64,000 nucleotides of DNA from Acinetobacter sp. P8-3-8 (GCF_000214135.1 NZ_AFIE01000010.1:1-64000); one strand, 5' to 3'; counted from the stretch's first letter, positions 45,647-55,860 are shown. Program-made: numbers and translations. The notes: generated by a model from the sequence alone, not told the origin.

Positions 45647-46585
45647 TCATATATAATTCTTCACGCTATAACGTAAGTTAAGTTCAATCAGGGTTTTGGT
45701 CAGATTGAAACCATTCTTATCCATGTTGCGATAATAATCTAATAAAATGACACCTAAACGTGCTGGATGGTTCGGTAAATTTTCCAAAATAACCATCAAT
45801 GCTTTATTCATGACCGGGTAGTGTGTTAAACCATTGCCCCATGCCAAATCATAAGGAGTTTCTTTTTCAGAATGCGTTTTCACACAGTTATAGCTGATAT
45901 ATAAAGTATCATTGCTGTTGGTTGTCGCTTCATCAATCAGCTTTTTAATTCCAGTGATTTGTCCAGCAGTTTCAGTGTGATATTGCAAAGGCAAAATACG
46001 GAACTTCTGATCTAATGGATTGGAATATTCATATAATCCAGCTTGACACGGAATCCCGATTTCACTGATTGCGGTACAATGATTAAAGAAGACGATTTTT
46101 CCTCTTAGTTCACTGATCGTTGTATTTCGATCACATTCATAGAAATAGGTTTTATTCCCTTCAGTTAAAAATTCTTCTAAATGATGCATAAAATTGCGTT
46201 TAAAATTGAAGAATTTGGTTTCTCTTTGCACAATTTGAATACAGATAATTTCTGTAGGATTGCGTTTTAAAAAGTTTTTGCAGGTCAGAAGCACTTGTTC
46301 AAAATTGATTTGGCAATGATAACGATCATGAATCACACTCAATGAGTAATCTTCAGGATGTGTACATGCCAATTGGATATCCAAATAGCGGATTCCATCA
46401 TGAAGTTGTTCAAGTAAAGTATAGTTCTGATGTTTAAGATGATTCATCGAGTCATCAAAATTGTAAGTCGCTGAGCAATGCGTCCCCGGGATGGTAATTT
46501 CACTTAATTTTAAGTTTGGATTTAAATGTCTCATCCAATTATGGGTTGCTACGCTATATACGTGTTTATTTATTCCAAGATTCAT
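45647..46585 (-). CDS. Phosphatidylinositol-specific phospholipase C X-domain protein
   Basis: 312 residues from the ATG at 46585; a TTG at 46597 would add four residues. The catalytic histidines appear in LSEITIPGTHCSATY and LSVIHDRYHCQINFEQVL, with the TIM-barrel segments QLHDGIRYLDIQLA and ELRGKIVFFNH. The reaction would cleave PI-type phosphodiesters without calcium. No signal peptide or membrane helix is seen, so how it would reach a host or surface substrate is unclear. It stands alone with AT-rich DNA on both sides, which suggests a sporadic gene. Confidence 0.83.
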   Translation of the reverse strand: MNLGINKHVYSVATHNWMRHLNPNLKLSEITIPGTHCSATYNFDDSMNHLKHQNYTLLEQLHDGIRYLDIQLACTHPEDYSLSVIHDRYHCQINFEQVLLTCKNFLKRNPTEIICIQIVQRETKFFNFKRNFMHHLEEFLTEGNKTYFYECDRNTTISELRGKIVFFNHCTAISEIGIPCQAGLYEYSNPLDQKFRILPLQYHTETAGQITGIKKLIDEATTNSNDTLYISYNCVKTHSEKETPYDLAWGNGLTHYPVMNKALMVILENLPNHPARLGVILLDYYRNMDKNGFNLTKTLIELNLRYSVKNYI

Positions 46586-46856
46586 CGCAGAACTCAACTT
46601 TGATGTTTGAGTTTATAAAGTATTCAACTTTTGTAATTGTGAGAATCACTAAAAATAAGTAAAAAATGAAGTAGAATAGAATGAATTAATCGTTCGTATA
46701 TTTTTATTGAAAACAATGATTTGTATTAAAATATTGTAACAATTTAATTGAGAATAAACTGAGCTTTAAAACCCGTGTAAAAGCTCAGTTTGGCACGATT
46801 AAAAAAGCTTAAAAGATCGATTTATTATCAAAAATAGTGTGTGAAACACAGAATAT

Positions 46857-47558
46857 TTAATCAAAAATCTTTTGAATGGCTTGGAATGGTAATGTCACGA
46901 CATCAAATGCAACGGCAAAAGGGAAGAGTACAACTTTGTCAGTCGTTTTACGTCCAACTTGGGAATAATCTTTGACTTGCTCATAAGTGTAAATACTGAC
47001 GCTATATGGTTTGCTGAGTGCTTTTAGTGAGGCGCTATTGGTTGCAGGCGGAAAAATCACGCCAGATAAAGCTAGATTAAAACAAAAACGTTGTGCTTTT
47101 AAACGTTGGTCACTTGAAGTTGTGCATTCTTCAGCACCATTTTCAATAAAAAATTCACGATCTTGCTTGGTCACATCTTCTGAAAGTTTGACGTATTTGA
47201 GTGGTAATGTGCCTGAAAACTTTCCATCATTATTTGCTGAATAGAATTTAAGTTCTTTATCAATTTGAATCAATTTAGGATCAAGCCCAGAAATAACTTT
47301 GACAAAGCGAGCACCACCACTGGTCAGAATATAACTTTGCTGTTGTCCAGCAATGACGATACTATCCGCAGGTAATGTAGGGATTGCTTGAGATGGTTTT
47401 CCGAAAGCGAGAACGGTGTCATTGATTAACACGTGTTGAACGTCTCGAGTACGTACGCCATCGTCTTTTTCTAAAAGGGTTTTGGTTGCACAACCTGTCA
47501 TTAAAATCGCTGAAAAAAGTGTGACTGATAATGTGAATTTAGATGTCATTTTATTCAT
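46857..47558 (-). CDS. Hypothetical lipoprotein
   Basis: 233 residues if started at the ATG at 47558 (MNKMTSKFTLSV), which has GAG ten bases upstream; several other in-frame ATGs are possible. A signal peptide ends in the lipobox ILMTGC (Cys about 20), so the mature protein should be lipid-anchored, with Ala at +2 favouring the outer membrane. The body is beta-rich, with AFGKPSQAIPTLPADSIVIAG near the start and a C-terminal hydrophobic segment (VVLFPFAVAFDVVTLPFQAI). Function unknown. Confidence 0.72.
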   Translation of the reverse strand: MNKMTSKFTLSVTLFSAILMTGCATKTLLEKDDGVRTRDVQHVLINDTVLAFGKPSQAIPTLPADSIVIAGQQQSYILTSGGARFVKVISGLDPKLIQIDKELKFYSANNDGKFSGTLPLKYVKLSEDVTKQDREFFIENGAEECTTSSDQRLKAQRFCFNLALSGVIFPPATNSASLKALSKPYSVSIYTYEQVKDYSQVGRKTTDKVVLFPFAVAFDVVTLPFQAIQKIFD

Positions 47559-48032
47559 ATTTTTACTCATTTTAATCAAACTTATTGTTTTATAACATTT
47601 CATCATGAAAGCGTTAAGTTTATAAGTTGCCAAAAAATACGGCAAAAAAGTGCTTTATCAATAGATTATTCATTTTTTAACGTTGTGGGTTGGCAAAATG
47701 TATGATGATTCATTTTATGACAAGCTTATTATTCTTAATTAATGCATTAAAATTTACCTAAATCATGCATGTGTTCGATCTCCTTTTTCTCTACATTTAA
47801 AATTCGAATCATCATTTGAGGGTAGGATAAATTTAAAATGAGGATTTCGTTTCAATTTTTTTGACTATGATTAAATACTGAGGGGGAAGCTTGATTTGTA
47901 AAGTTTGGATAATGTAGGCAAGTGTATTGGTAAACCGATGAATAAAGCTAAAAAACCAAAAATATTCATTGTATTTTTATGTCAAGATTCATAGAATTGC
48001 TCGCTTGTTTGCACGATCAGCGGAACTGAACC
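47559..48032. other. Intergenic stretch upstream of the lipoprotein and RluA-type genes
   Basis: About 470 bases of AT-rich DNA that must hold the two divergent promoters. No ORF, strong hairpin or repeat is seen. Confidence 0.3.
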
Positions 48033-48677
48033 TTGAGTAATTTTCTAACCGAGCACCTGATACATCGTGAAGATGATTTTATGGTGATTCATAAGCCCGC
48101 AGGCATACTCACAGTTCCCGGAAAAACAGAAGACCTACAAGATTGTGTGATCAATCGCTTATTGAAAATAGAACCTAAGACTTTACTGATTCATCGTTTA
48201 GATCGAGATACTTCAGGTATTCTTGTATTCGGTTTAAGTAAATGGGGACAAAAAACCATTTCGCGTCAGTTTCAAGAACGTCAAACATCTAAAATATACC
48301 AAGCTGTGGTTGCAGGACATTTACAAGGTGAGGGGACTGTTGATATCCCTGTAATCTATGATCCTGAACATCCACCCCTACATATTGTTGATCCTTCACA
48401 TAACAAACCCGCTTTTACACACTGGAAAGTCATTGAACATTTTCAAATACAAGGACAGGCTGTAACACGTGTTGAATTAACACCGATTACAGGGCGGTCA
48501 CATCAGTTACGTGTTCATATGCAATATTTAGGTCACCCTATTATTGGTGATACTTTATATGCAACAGCAGAACAGCAACAGCTTATGCCACGGTTGTGTT
48601 TACATGCACAACAATTGAGTTTTCATCATCCTAAAACAGAGGAGCTTGTACAATTTGATTGTCCAGTTCCGTTTTAG
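48033..48677 (+). CDS. rluA: RluA-family pseudouridine synthase
   Basis: 214 residues. The catalytic aspartate is in LIHRLDRDTSGILVFGLSK, with MVIHKPAGILTVPGK before it and TPITGRSHQLRVHMQYLGHP after it. The short form without an S4 domain fits RluA, which modifies 23S rRNA U746 and tRNA U32, although other short members are possible. The start is a TTG at 48033; the next in-frame ATG is at about codon 17 and would cut into the fold. Confidence 0.87.
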   Translation: MSNFLTEHLIHREDDFMVIHKPAGILTVPGKTEDLQDCVINRLLKIEPKTLLIHRLDRDTSGILVFGLSKWGQKTISRQFQERQTSKIYQAVVAGHLQGEGTVDIPVIYDPEHPPLHIVDPSHNKPAFTHWKVIEHFQIQGQAVTRVELTPITGRSHQLRVHMQYLGHPIIGDTLYATAEQQQLMPRLCLHAQQLSFHHPKTEELVQFDCPVPF

Positions 48678-48827
48678 TTCAAATTTTTAAATAGATCGTG
48701 AAAAAAGCTCAGAATTTAGTGAGCTTTATGTCAAAAAGTATTGCGTAAAGACGGTATACTTTGTTCAAATATTCTCCTGATTTGAGCAACTGTGTTTCGG
48801 TCCTAACTTGAGATAAAGGTGGAAAAA

Positions 48828-51656
48828 TTGCAACAATTTGCTATAGGTCAACGTTGGTTATCAGACACAGAAACTGAATTAGGTTTAGGTGTGCTGATTG
48901 ATGTCGATGAACGTTCAATTAGTATTCTCTTTCCGAAAAGTGATGAAACTCGTGTCTATGCACGTAATAACGCACCTCTATCTCGTATTGTCTTCAATGT
49001 AAATGATGAAGTTCAAGACCAAGAAGGCAATAAATGGACGGTTGAATCATTTGATGATCGCAATGGTGTGATTCGTTATAACGTGATTCGCACACTAGAA
49101 AATGGTGAGCAAGAACGTAAGGCGCTCAATGAAACACGTATTGGCGCACAAATCCAATTGTCAAAACCTTTAGAGCGTTTGCTTGCAAGCCAAATCGACT
49201 ATAAAGAATGGTATGACTTGCGTATTGAAGCCATGCAAATGCAAGCCAATATGCAAACTTCGCCATTGCGTGGTTTGGTTGGCGCACGTGTCGGTTTGAT
49301 TCCACATCAACTTTATATTGCACATGAAGTCGGTAAGCGTTTTGCACCACGTGTTTTACTTGCAGATGAAGTTGGTTTAGGTAAAACCATTGAAGCTGGA
49401 CTGATTATCCATCAACAACTCAAAACAGGTCGTTCAGAGCGTATTTTGATTCTGGTACCTGATTCATTGCAATATCAATGGATGATTGAAATGCGCCGTC
49501 GTTTCAATTTGAACTTCTCATTGTTTGATTTGACACGTACCGCTTCGATTAAAGAACATGATCCTGAACTGAATCCATTCTTAACGGAACAATGCATCAT
49601 TGCTTCAGTAGATTTGATGATTGACCATGATGATTTACGTGAACAAGCACTTGAAGCTGGTTTCGATCTTCTTGTTGTCGATGAAGCGCATCATTTGATG
49701 TGGAGCGAAGAGGAAGGTGGTAATGATCGTTACGACCTTGTAGAAGAGCTTGCTGAAAAAACTGAAGGTGTATTGTTATTGACAGCAACACCTGAACAAT
49801 TGGGTGTAGAAAGCCATTTTGCACGTTTACGTTTACTTGATCCACAGCGTTTTAGTTCATTAGAGCGTTTTTTGGATGAAGAAGAGCAATATCACCATAC
49901 GGCTAAAATTGCAGAAGTATTGATGTCTGATCTTCCGCTGGAAGCAGAGCATTTAGCCGCTGTTGAAAAGCTACTCGGTCATCCGATTGAAGACCAACCT
50001 GAACACCGTTTCCGTGCGATTCATGAACTTTTAGATCGTCATGGTACTGGACGTATTCTATTCCGTAATACCCGTGAAGCGATTCAAGGCTTCCCTGGTC
50101 GTGACTGTCAGCCTGCACCATTACCTGCACCAGAAAACTGGTCTAAAGATGGTAAATTACGTGAGCAAATGTGGCCTGAAGAAGCACAACTTGATGGTGC
50201 TTGGATGGAAACTGATCCACGTGTGACGTGGTTGATGGAAAGATTACGTACAGATTTAAAACATCACAAAGTATTGCTGATTGCACGTAGCGGTCCAGTG
50301 GTTGAAGCTTTGGAAAATGCTTTACGTATCCACGCAGGTATTCGCACAGCGATGTTCCATGAAGGCATGAGCTTGTTGGAACGTGACCAAGCTGCGGCGT
50401 ATTTTGCAGAAGATTCTTACGGTGCGCAGATTTTATTGTGTTCTGAAATTGGTTCAGAAGGTCGTAATTTCCAGTTTGCTTCTAATCTGGTGTTATTTGA
50501 CTTACCTGCCAATCCTGATGTTTTAGAACAACGTATCGGTCGTTTAGATCGTATTGGTCAAGAACATCGTATCCAAATTCATGTGCCTTATCTGTTAGGA
50601 ACAGCACAAGAACGTATGTTCCGTTGGTATAACGAAGCACTGAATATTTTCAGCAGTATTTCTCCAACGGCTCAAACGCTTCAAGAAAACTTTATTCTCG
50701 ATTTAAAAGAGTGCTTATTGACAGATAAAGGTCAAGAGTTTGAAGAGCTTCTTGAAGCAGTGAATGTTCAACGTCAAGCGCTTGAAAATGAGTTACAAGA
50801 AGGCCGTGATCGTTTATTAGAATACAATTCATGTCGCCCAATGGTTGCACAAGAAATTGTGACAGCACTTGAAGATTATGATGACAATACTTTATTACCA
50901 ATGTTTATGAAGCGCTTCATGGCGGCAACGAATATTGATTTTGACGAACAAAGTAATGGTACGGTCATCATCAAACCAACGGATCAAATGCAAGTTCAAG
51001 GCTTGGATATTGATGAAGAAGGGATGACGGCAACGTTCTATCGTGATCAAGCTCAGATTCGTGAAGATGCTCAGTATTTAACCCTTGAGCATCCATTTAC
51101 TGAAAGTGTGATGGAAATTATCCGTACACAATCTTTTGGTAGTACCAATGTCGCAATTCTTAAAACCAATGCTTTAAAACAAGGTACAATCTTGTTAGAA
51201 GTGTGGTTTAAAGTGGATGTTGTTGCACCGAAAGCATTGAATTTGCCTTCAAGTTTGCCGACACAATTGATACGTGTATTGTTGACTGAAAATGGTCAAG
51301 ACATCACTGCAAAGCTTGATCCTGAAATCATCAAACCGTATTTGCATCATTTGGATAGCAATAGCTGTCGCCAAGTGGTCAAAGCTCGTCGTGAAGTGGT
51401 TGAAGCACGTTATGCTCAAGCGTTAGATATTGCCAAAGGGGCGTTGCCGACATTGCGTGAGCAGGCGAAAGAGATTTATGGAAGTAAATGGCAATATGAA
51501 ATTGACCGTTTAACTTACTTAAAACAGTTCAATCCAAGTATTCGTGCAGATGAAATTGAGCGTTTACAGAAATTCCAAAAAGAAGGTTTAGGCTTATTAG
51601 ACGGTTTATCTGTAACACCAGAAGCTATTCAGATTTTAGTTGTGGTTAAACCGTAA
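48828..51656 (+). CDS. rapA: RNA polymerase recycling ATPase RapA (HepA)
   Basis: 942 residues. A TTG at 48828, five to six bases after AAAGGTGG, is preferred over the GTG at 48819, which lies inside that ribosome site. N-terminal Tudor-like domains begin LQQFAIGQRWLSDTETELG. The Swi2/Snf2 ATPase shows LLADEVGLGKTIEAGLI (motif I), VVDEAHHLMW (motif II), LLLTATPEQLG (III) and ILLCSEIGSEGRNFQFA with RIGRLDRIGQ (V-VI). RapA binds RNA polymerase and releases stalled complexes. It ends at a strong terminator. Confidence 0.95.
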   Translation: MQQFAIGQRWLSDTETELGLGVLIDVDERSISILFPKSDETRVYARNNAPLSRIVFNVNDEVQDQEGNKWTVESFDDRNGVIRYNVIRTLENGEQERKALNETRIGAQIQLSKPLERLLASQIDYKEWYDLRIEAMQMQANMQTSPLRGLVGARVGLIPHQLYIAHEVGKRFAPRVLLADEVGLGKTIEAGLIIHQQLKTGRSERILILVPDSLQYQWMIEMRRRFNLNFSLFDLTRTASIKEHDPELNPFLTEQCIIASVDLMIDHDDLREQALEAGFDLLVVDEAHHLMWSEEEGGNDRYDLVEELAEKTEGVLLLTATPEQLGVESHFARLRLLDPQRFSSLERFLDEEEQYHHTAKIAEVLMSDLPLEAEHLAAVEKLLGHPIEDQPEHRFRAIHELLDRHGTGRILFRNTREAIQGFPGRDCQPAPLPAPENWSKDGKLREQMWPEEAQLDGAWMETDPRVTWLMERLRTDLKHHKVLLIARSGPVVEALENALRIHAGIRTAMFHEGMSLLERDQAAAYFAEDSYGAQILLCSEIGSEGRNFQFASNLVLFDLPANPDVLEQRIGRLDRIGQEHRIQIHVPYLLGTAQERMFRWYNEALNIFSSISPTAQTLQENFILDLKECLLTDKGQEFEELLEAVNVQRQALENELQEGRDRLLEYNSCRPMVAQEIVTALEDYDDNTLLPMFMKRFMAATNIDFDEQSNGTVIIKPTDQMQVQGLDIDEEGMTATFYRDQAQIREDAQYLTLEHPFTESVMEIIRTQSFGSTNVAILKTNALKQGTILLEVWFKVDVVAPKALNLPSSLPTQLIRVLLTENGQDITAKLDPEIIKPYLHHLDSNSCRQVVKARREVVEARYAQALDIAKGALPTLREQAKEIYGSKWQYEIDRLTYLKQFNPSIRADEIERLQKFQKEGLGLLDGLSVTPEAIQILVVVKP

Positions 51657-51719
51657 TTTATTCACATACTTAATTTGGTTCTGAACGAATTAGAACGCTT
51701 TCAGAAAGAATTTAAAAAA

Positions 51720-51750
51720 CAAAAGCTCCTTGGGGAGCTTTTGCTTTTTT
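51720..51750 (+). terminator. Terminator of rapA
   Basis: CAAAAGCTCC (51720-51729) pairs with GGAGCTTTTG (51734-51743) around TTGG, followed by CTTTTTT. Confidence 0.9.
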
Positions 51751-51792
51751 ATCACTTAGATCATTTATAAATGAGTTCATTCATAAATTAGC

Positions 51793-52809
51793 TCAGATCA
51801 TCTTCGCCTCTTTTAATTCCAACTTGATGTAGGCATAGAAAATAGGCGCAACGATCAAACCTGCAAGTCCGAAAATAGACTCAAATACCAACATTGCCAA
51901 TAAAACTTCCCATGAAGCTGCATGTATTTTTGTGCCAATAATTTTGGCATTGATAAAATATTCAAGCTTATGAATGAAGATAAGATAGATTAATGCAATC
52001 CCCGCAATGCTTACGGAAATGGTTAGACCTGTAACCACAATAATAGAATTGGAAATTAAGTTTCCTACAATTGGGATTAAGCCAAAAATAAAAGTCAAAA
52101 TCACTAAAGTATTGGCAAAGGGCAGGTGTATGCCAAAAATCGGCAATAAAATATGTGAGAATACAATGAATAGTCCAGTATTGATCAGAGAAATCTTGAA
52201 TTGAGCGAATACGACGTTCTTAAAAGAAATCGATAAATTCTCAATGCGCTGAATCATGGCTTGTTTAAACACAGGATGTTCAGGTGCCTTATGCAAACGA
52301 TTTAATGAAACCAAGATACCGATAATTGAACCAATCAGCATTGTGGCAAGATTATGAATGAAATCTGTGCCTGTATGTTTGAGCGTAGATAAATTGTCTT
52401 TCATCAGAGCCAGTGTCTGATCCTTAAGCTCAGGTAAAGTATAAGGAATAAATCCTGGGATATATTGTGCAATTTCAAGTTGGAGTTTTTGTAGTGTTGC
52501 ATCAATTTGCAAACTTAATCCGTTGATTCCAGAGCCTTGGACATCGTGTTGCATAAAACTTACAAGACTAGTAATCGCAAAAGTAATCAATGTGACAATG
52601 AGAATGCCTAGAATGACGCTGATGGTGAGTCTAGCGCGTTGACCATCGATATATCTTTCAGTGATCGTACCCAAACTATTAATGATTTCATAAATGACAA
52701 AACCAGCGAAAAAGCTTGCAAGTAAATGTAATGGAATCAATAAAATCAACGCGATTAACATGATGATATAACTTGCAAGAATACTTTGACGCTCATTCAG
52801 TAGGTTCAT
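51793..52809 (-). CDS. AI-2E family membrane transporter, second copy in the window
   Basis: 338 residues from the ATG at 52809 (GGA ten bases upstream). Eight helices in the AI-2E order; the conserved C-terminal part includes FIFGLIPIVGNLISNSIIVV and LEYFINAKIIGTKIHAASWE. It is only distantly related to the PerM-like protein at 23681 and has a different N-terminal domain. The substrate is unknown. It converges on rapA. Confidence 0.83.
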   Translation of the reverse strand: MNLLNERQSILASYIIMLIALILLIPLHLLASFFAGFVIYEIINSLGTITERYIDGQRARLTISVILGILIVTLITFAITSLVSFMQHDVQGSGINGLSLQIDATLQKLQLEIAQYIPGFIPYTLPELKDQTLALMKDNLSTLKHTGTDFIHNLATMLIGSIIGILVSLNRLHKAPEHPVFKQAMIQRIENLSISFKNVVFAQFKISLINTGLFIVFSHILLPIFGIHLPFANTLVILTFIFGLIPIVGNLISNSIIVVTGLTISVSIAGIALIYLIFIHKLEYFINAKIIGTKIHAASWEVLLAMLVFESIFGLAGLIVAPIFYAYIKLELKEAKMI

Positions 52810-53541
52810 TGAATTATCCAATTCGTTTGGCGCAGTTGGGTTATCAGGATTATTATTGATTTGATCATTGAAGATATTTTCAATTCTAGGCTTTTTTCTA
52901 TTTATAGTGTGAAATACTTAAAATTAAATGAATACTTTTTTGATGATGTAAATGATCGATATTGCAGACAAAAAAAGGCTGATGAACATGTGCAGTTCAT
53001 CAGCAAAAGGGGACTTGATCGCATTTTATGCAATAGATAAACAGGGCGTATAACGCTCAGTTAAATAAAGAGACCAAGTCTAAAAAAGTTCATTTTTAAT
53101 TCTTTCTAAAACTAAAAGGTTAAAGAGAGATGAATATTAAAAATGAAAATATAGATGAAATTCCCCATTCAATAGTTGTTAATTGTGTTTTTAAACTTAA
53201 AGAAAGACCTATCCTTTCAATCAAGAAAAGATACCCTGTAGCCTTATCATTAAATTAGTTCAGAGCATTTGGATAATAAATCACTAAAAATAAGTAATTT
53301 TGAATTTATGTTAATATTAAAATAAACTTAATAATTAAATTATGAAAATGTTGTTTTAAATATAAAATGAGTTTTATTTTATAAAATATGTTACATATTC
53401 TATAAATCATTGTTACTTATGTTTTTAATTAAAATTATTGAATAATTTTTCTAATTTCTTTTAAATATACCCAATATTGGTTATTGTTTTATTCATGGTT
53501 TTAAATTAACAATAATAGGAAGTAAGGAAGGAGTGGAATAC
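52810..53541. promoter_or_regulatory. AT-rich leader region before the response regulator
   Basis: 732 bases with no gene. The last 200 (about 53270-53530) are nearly pure A/T and precede the strong AAGGAAGGAG ribosome site. GTGCAGTTCATCAGC-type words near 52985-53005 form a weak dyad with no T-run. No operator could be assigned. Confidence 0.35.
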
Positions 53542-54312
53542 ATGTTTTCTGTAGACTATCAATTACCATTACCTACTCATACATTAGAAGACGAACATAA
53601 AATGGATGAACGCTTTAATAATATTTTTAACATGGATTGCAAATTAAGGTTACCTGTTCTTGTTTTAGAAGACGATCCAGTTATTCAAGAGCGCATGTAT
53701 AAAATATTAGTCAGGTTTGGTTATAAAGATGAGGACTTAAACTTTACTCAAACGATTAAGGGGGCGGAGGAGATTTATGAAAAGAAGCATACAGCGTTGG
53801 TTTTGGTTGATTTAGGATTGCCTGATGGTAATGGTATCGACTTTATTTCCTATATGCGTGAATTCAAAAATGACAATGAAACACCGATTATGGTTGTTTC
53901 TGCATGGAACTCGGTAGAAACGATATTAAAAGCACTTTCTGCTGGTGCTTCAGGGTATGTTTTAAAAGAACGTGATGATTTTGAACTGATTTTTGCAATT
54001 CGTAGTTTGTTGCGTGGCGGGGTAATCATCGATCCTTTTGTTGCAAGTCAAATTTTAAAAAGTATGCATCATACGGATGATGTAGTTAAATCATCTTGCT
54101 CACAACACAAAGTAGAAAGCAATTTGTCAGTCAGAGAGTTGGAAATATTGGTTTTAGTTGCTGCTGGAAATAGTAGCCGAGAAATTTCTGAAACACTGAG
54201 TATTTCTAAATTTACTGTAGATTGTCATATTAAAAATATCTATCACAAACTATCGGTAAACTCGAGAACAAAGGCAATTAATGCAGCCAAGAAAATTGGA
54301 TTAATTGATTAA
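53542..54312 (+). CDS. Orphan NarL/FixJ-type response regulator with duplicated N-terminus
   Basis: 256 residues from the ATG at 53542, eight bases after AAGGAAGGAG. A receiver domain (about 33-155) has the acidic pair in LVLEDDPV, the phosphoacceptor Asp in VLVDLGLPDGNG and Lys in SGYVLKERDD. It is followed by a LuxR-type helix-turn-helix (about 190-255, LSVRELEILVLVAAGNSSRE). The 30 residues before the domain are a diverged copy of its first strand and helix: YQLPLPTHTLEDEHKMDERF against CKLRLPVLVLEDDPVIQERM. No histidine kinase gene is nearby. Confidence 0.85.
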   Translation: MFSVDYQLPLPTHTLEDEHKMDERFNNIFNMDCKLRLPVLVLEDDPVIQERMYKILVRFGYKDEDLNFTQTIKGAEEIYEKKHTALVLVDLGLPDGNGIDFISYMREFKNDNETPIMVVSAWNSVETILKALSAGASGYVLKERDDFELIFAIRSLLRGGVIIDPFVASQILKSMHHTDDVVKSSCSQHKVESNLSVRELEILVLVAAGNSSREISETLSISKFTVDCHIKNIYHKLSVNSRTKAINAAKKIGLID

Positions 54313-54432
54313 TATTATTCAATTTTATACGTATTTTGACTTTGGTTGTGGTTTAAAATTTATTAGTGCTTATACAGATAGGGTGTAGCTAAGCAAAAGA
54401 TAGATTTAGACGTTTTAACTTGATCAGATATC

Positions 54433-54468
54433 TAGCCATTTCAATTTTAAACCAGATTGAAATGGCTA
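54433..54468 (+). terminator. Probable terminator of the response regulator gene
   Basis: TAGCCATTTCAAT (54433-54445) pairs with ATTGAAATGGCTA (54456-54468), followed by ATTTTGG. The T-run is short, so termination strength is uncertain. Confidence 0.6.
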
Positions 54469-54975
54469 ATTTTGGGGTTTGGTAGTTGTATTTATAGTTG
54501 GTTTTTAATTTTTTAAATGGGTTCTAAAAAGTGATCAATAAATAAATTTGAAATGAGTAATTGTCATTAAATAATTTTATTGAAAATTAAAAAAAGTTAT
54601 AATCATACTTTTGTTGGTTAATTGGATTTAAAACAAAGAATAAAATAAATTATGTCTATTTTCTTTGATATAAAATGCTATTTTTTTGATTATAAATGTC
54701 ACTCCTTTTTATAAGATGTATTCTATTTACATTTTATGATAATCGTTTATTTAAACATATGTTGGATTTAATATAGGCATTGGTATTATTTTAAAATATA
54801 AATAATATAAACATTTGTTGGATTAAATATCAGATATTGCATGCTATGAATTTGAATAATTGAATTAAACTAAATAGGGGGGAGTTTTTATTAAAGTATT
54901 TATGCTTATTATTTGATGATTTAAAAGGCTTGCAAACAAAGTTTACAAGGGGCTGATTTTTAACCAGCTTAAAAA
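54469..54975. other. AT-rich gene-free stretch
   Basis: About 500 bases of extreme A/T content with no credible ORF on either strand. Repeated words such as AAACATNTGTTGGATTAAATAT (near 54755-54775 and 54810-54830) occur twice, about 55 bases apart. No function assigned. Confidence 0.4.
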
Positions 54976-54979
54976 ATAG

Positions 54980-54998
54980 AAGGCTCGTAATGAGCCTT
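54980..54998 (-). terminator. Terminator downstream of the TetR-family gene
   Basis: AAGGCTC (54980-54986) pairs with GAGCCTT (54992-54998); on the minus strand it is followed by CTATTTTTT. It lies 166 bases after the TetR stop. Confidence 0.6.
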
Positions 54999-55164
54999 TA
55001 TAAAAACGTTCGTTATTCATACAGGATTTACAGGATTCATATAGCTAAGCACAGAAATTGACTTTAATGCTTCGAACCCAAAAAACAAACTAATGATTTA
55101 TTAGCGTTATTGCTTGAATTATAGAGCAGATAGGTTAGATCATCATCAAACAATAAGCCTGTAA

Positions 55165-55860
55165 TTAGCGAATTTGAGCTTCATCTAAATGGCGTGAACC
55201 TTCAAGAAGCATGCGGATCATAATCATGGTTTGTTCAGCCACTGCTTTACGTTCTTTAATCGGTAAATCAATGACCTTTGCACCCATGTTAAAAACCAAT
55301 TGAGTAATGGCTTTGGCAACTAAATCAGGATGCGCTAATTTACTATTATTGATACGTTCTAAACGAATGAGATCTTCTTGCAGCTCTTGTTGGAAATAGT
55401 TCAATTGCTTATCTACAGCAAGTTTGTATTGGATTGAACCTGTATAACCTTCACGTAATAAAAGGCTGAGATTGCCTTCATCTGCATCTAATTGTTCAAT
55501 AAACACTTCAACTGAACTGCGAATAATACTGCTTTGCTTAATCGCTTTAATCCGTGCTTGATGCAAAATACGACGTAACACACCACCAGACAGTTCAATT
55601 AATTCAATCGCTAATTCATCAATGTCTTTGAAATGTCGATAAAAGCTATTCGGAGCAATACCTGCTTCACGAGCAACTTCTCTCAAGCTCAATGACGAGA
55701 TGCTTTTTTGTGGACCAATTAAGTTCAGTGCAGCTTGGAATAATTCTTCTTTAGTAATCGTTGCCTTTCTGCCAACAGTACGCACAGATACTTTCTCAAG
55801 CTCATGATACTGCTCTTGAAGTGTAGATGGATCCTGAGGAATTGCAGAAGTCTGATTCAT
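55165..55860 (-). CDS. TetR-family repressor of unsaturated fatty acid genes (FabR/DesT-like)
   Basis: 231 residues from the ATG at 55860. The helix-turn-helix reads LSLREVAREAGIAPNSFYRH, and the region before it (RKATITKEELFQAALNLIGP) is the FabR/DesT pattern. It is divergent from a ferredoxin reductase and acyl desaturase pair, the same gene set as the Pseudomonas desT locus, where the repressor senses the ratio of saturated to unsaturated acyl-CoA. It probably represses that pair. Confidence 0.87.
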   Translation of the reverse strand: MNQTSAIPQDPSTLQEQYHELEKVSVRTVGRKATITKEELFQAALNLIGPQKSISSLSLREVAREAGIAPNSFYRHFKDIDELAIELIELSGGVLRRILHQARIKAIKQSSIIRSSVEVFIEQLDADEGNLSLLLREGYTGSIQYKLAVDKQLNYFQQELQEDLIRLERINNSKLAHPDLVAKAITQLVFNMGAKVIDLPIKERKAVAEQTMIMIRMLLEGSRHLDEAQIR

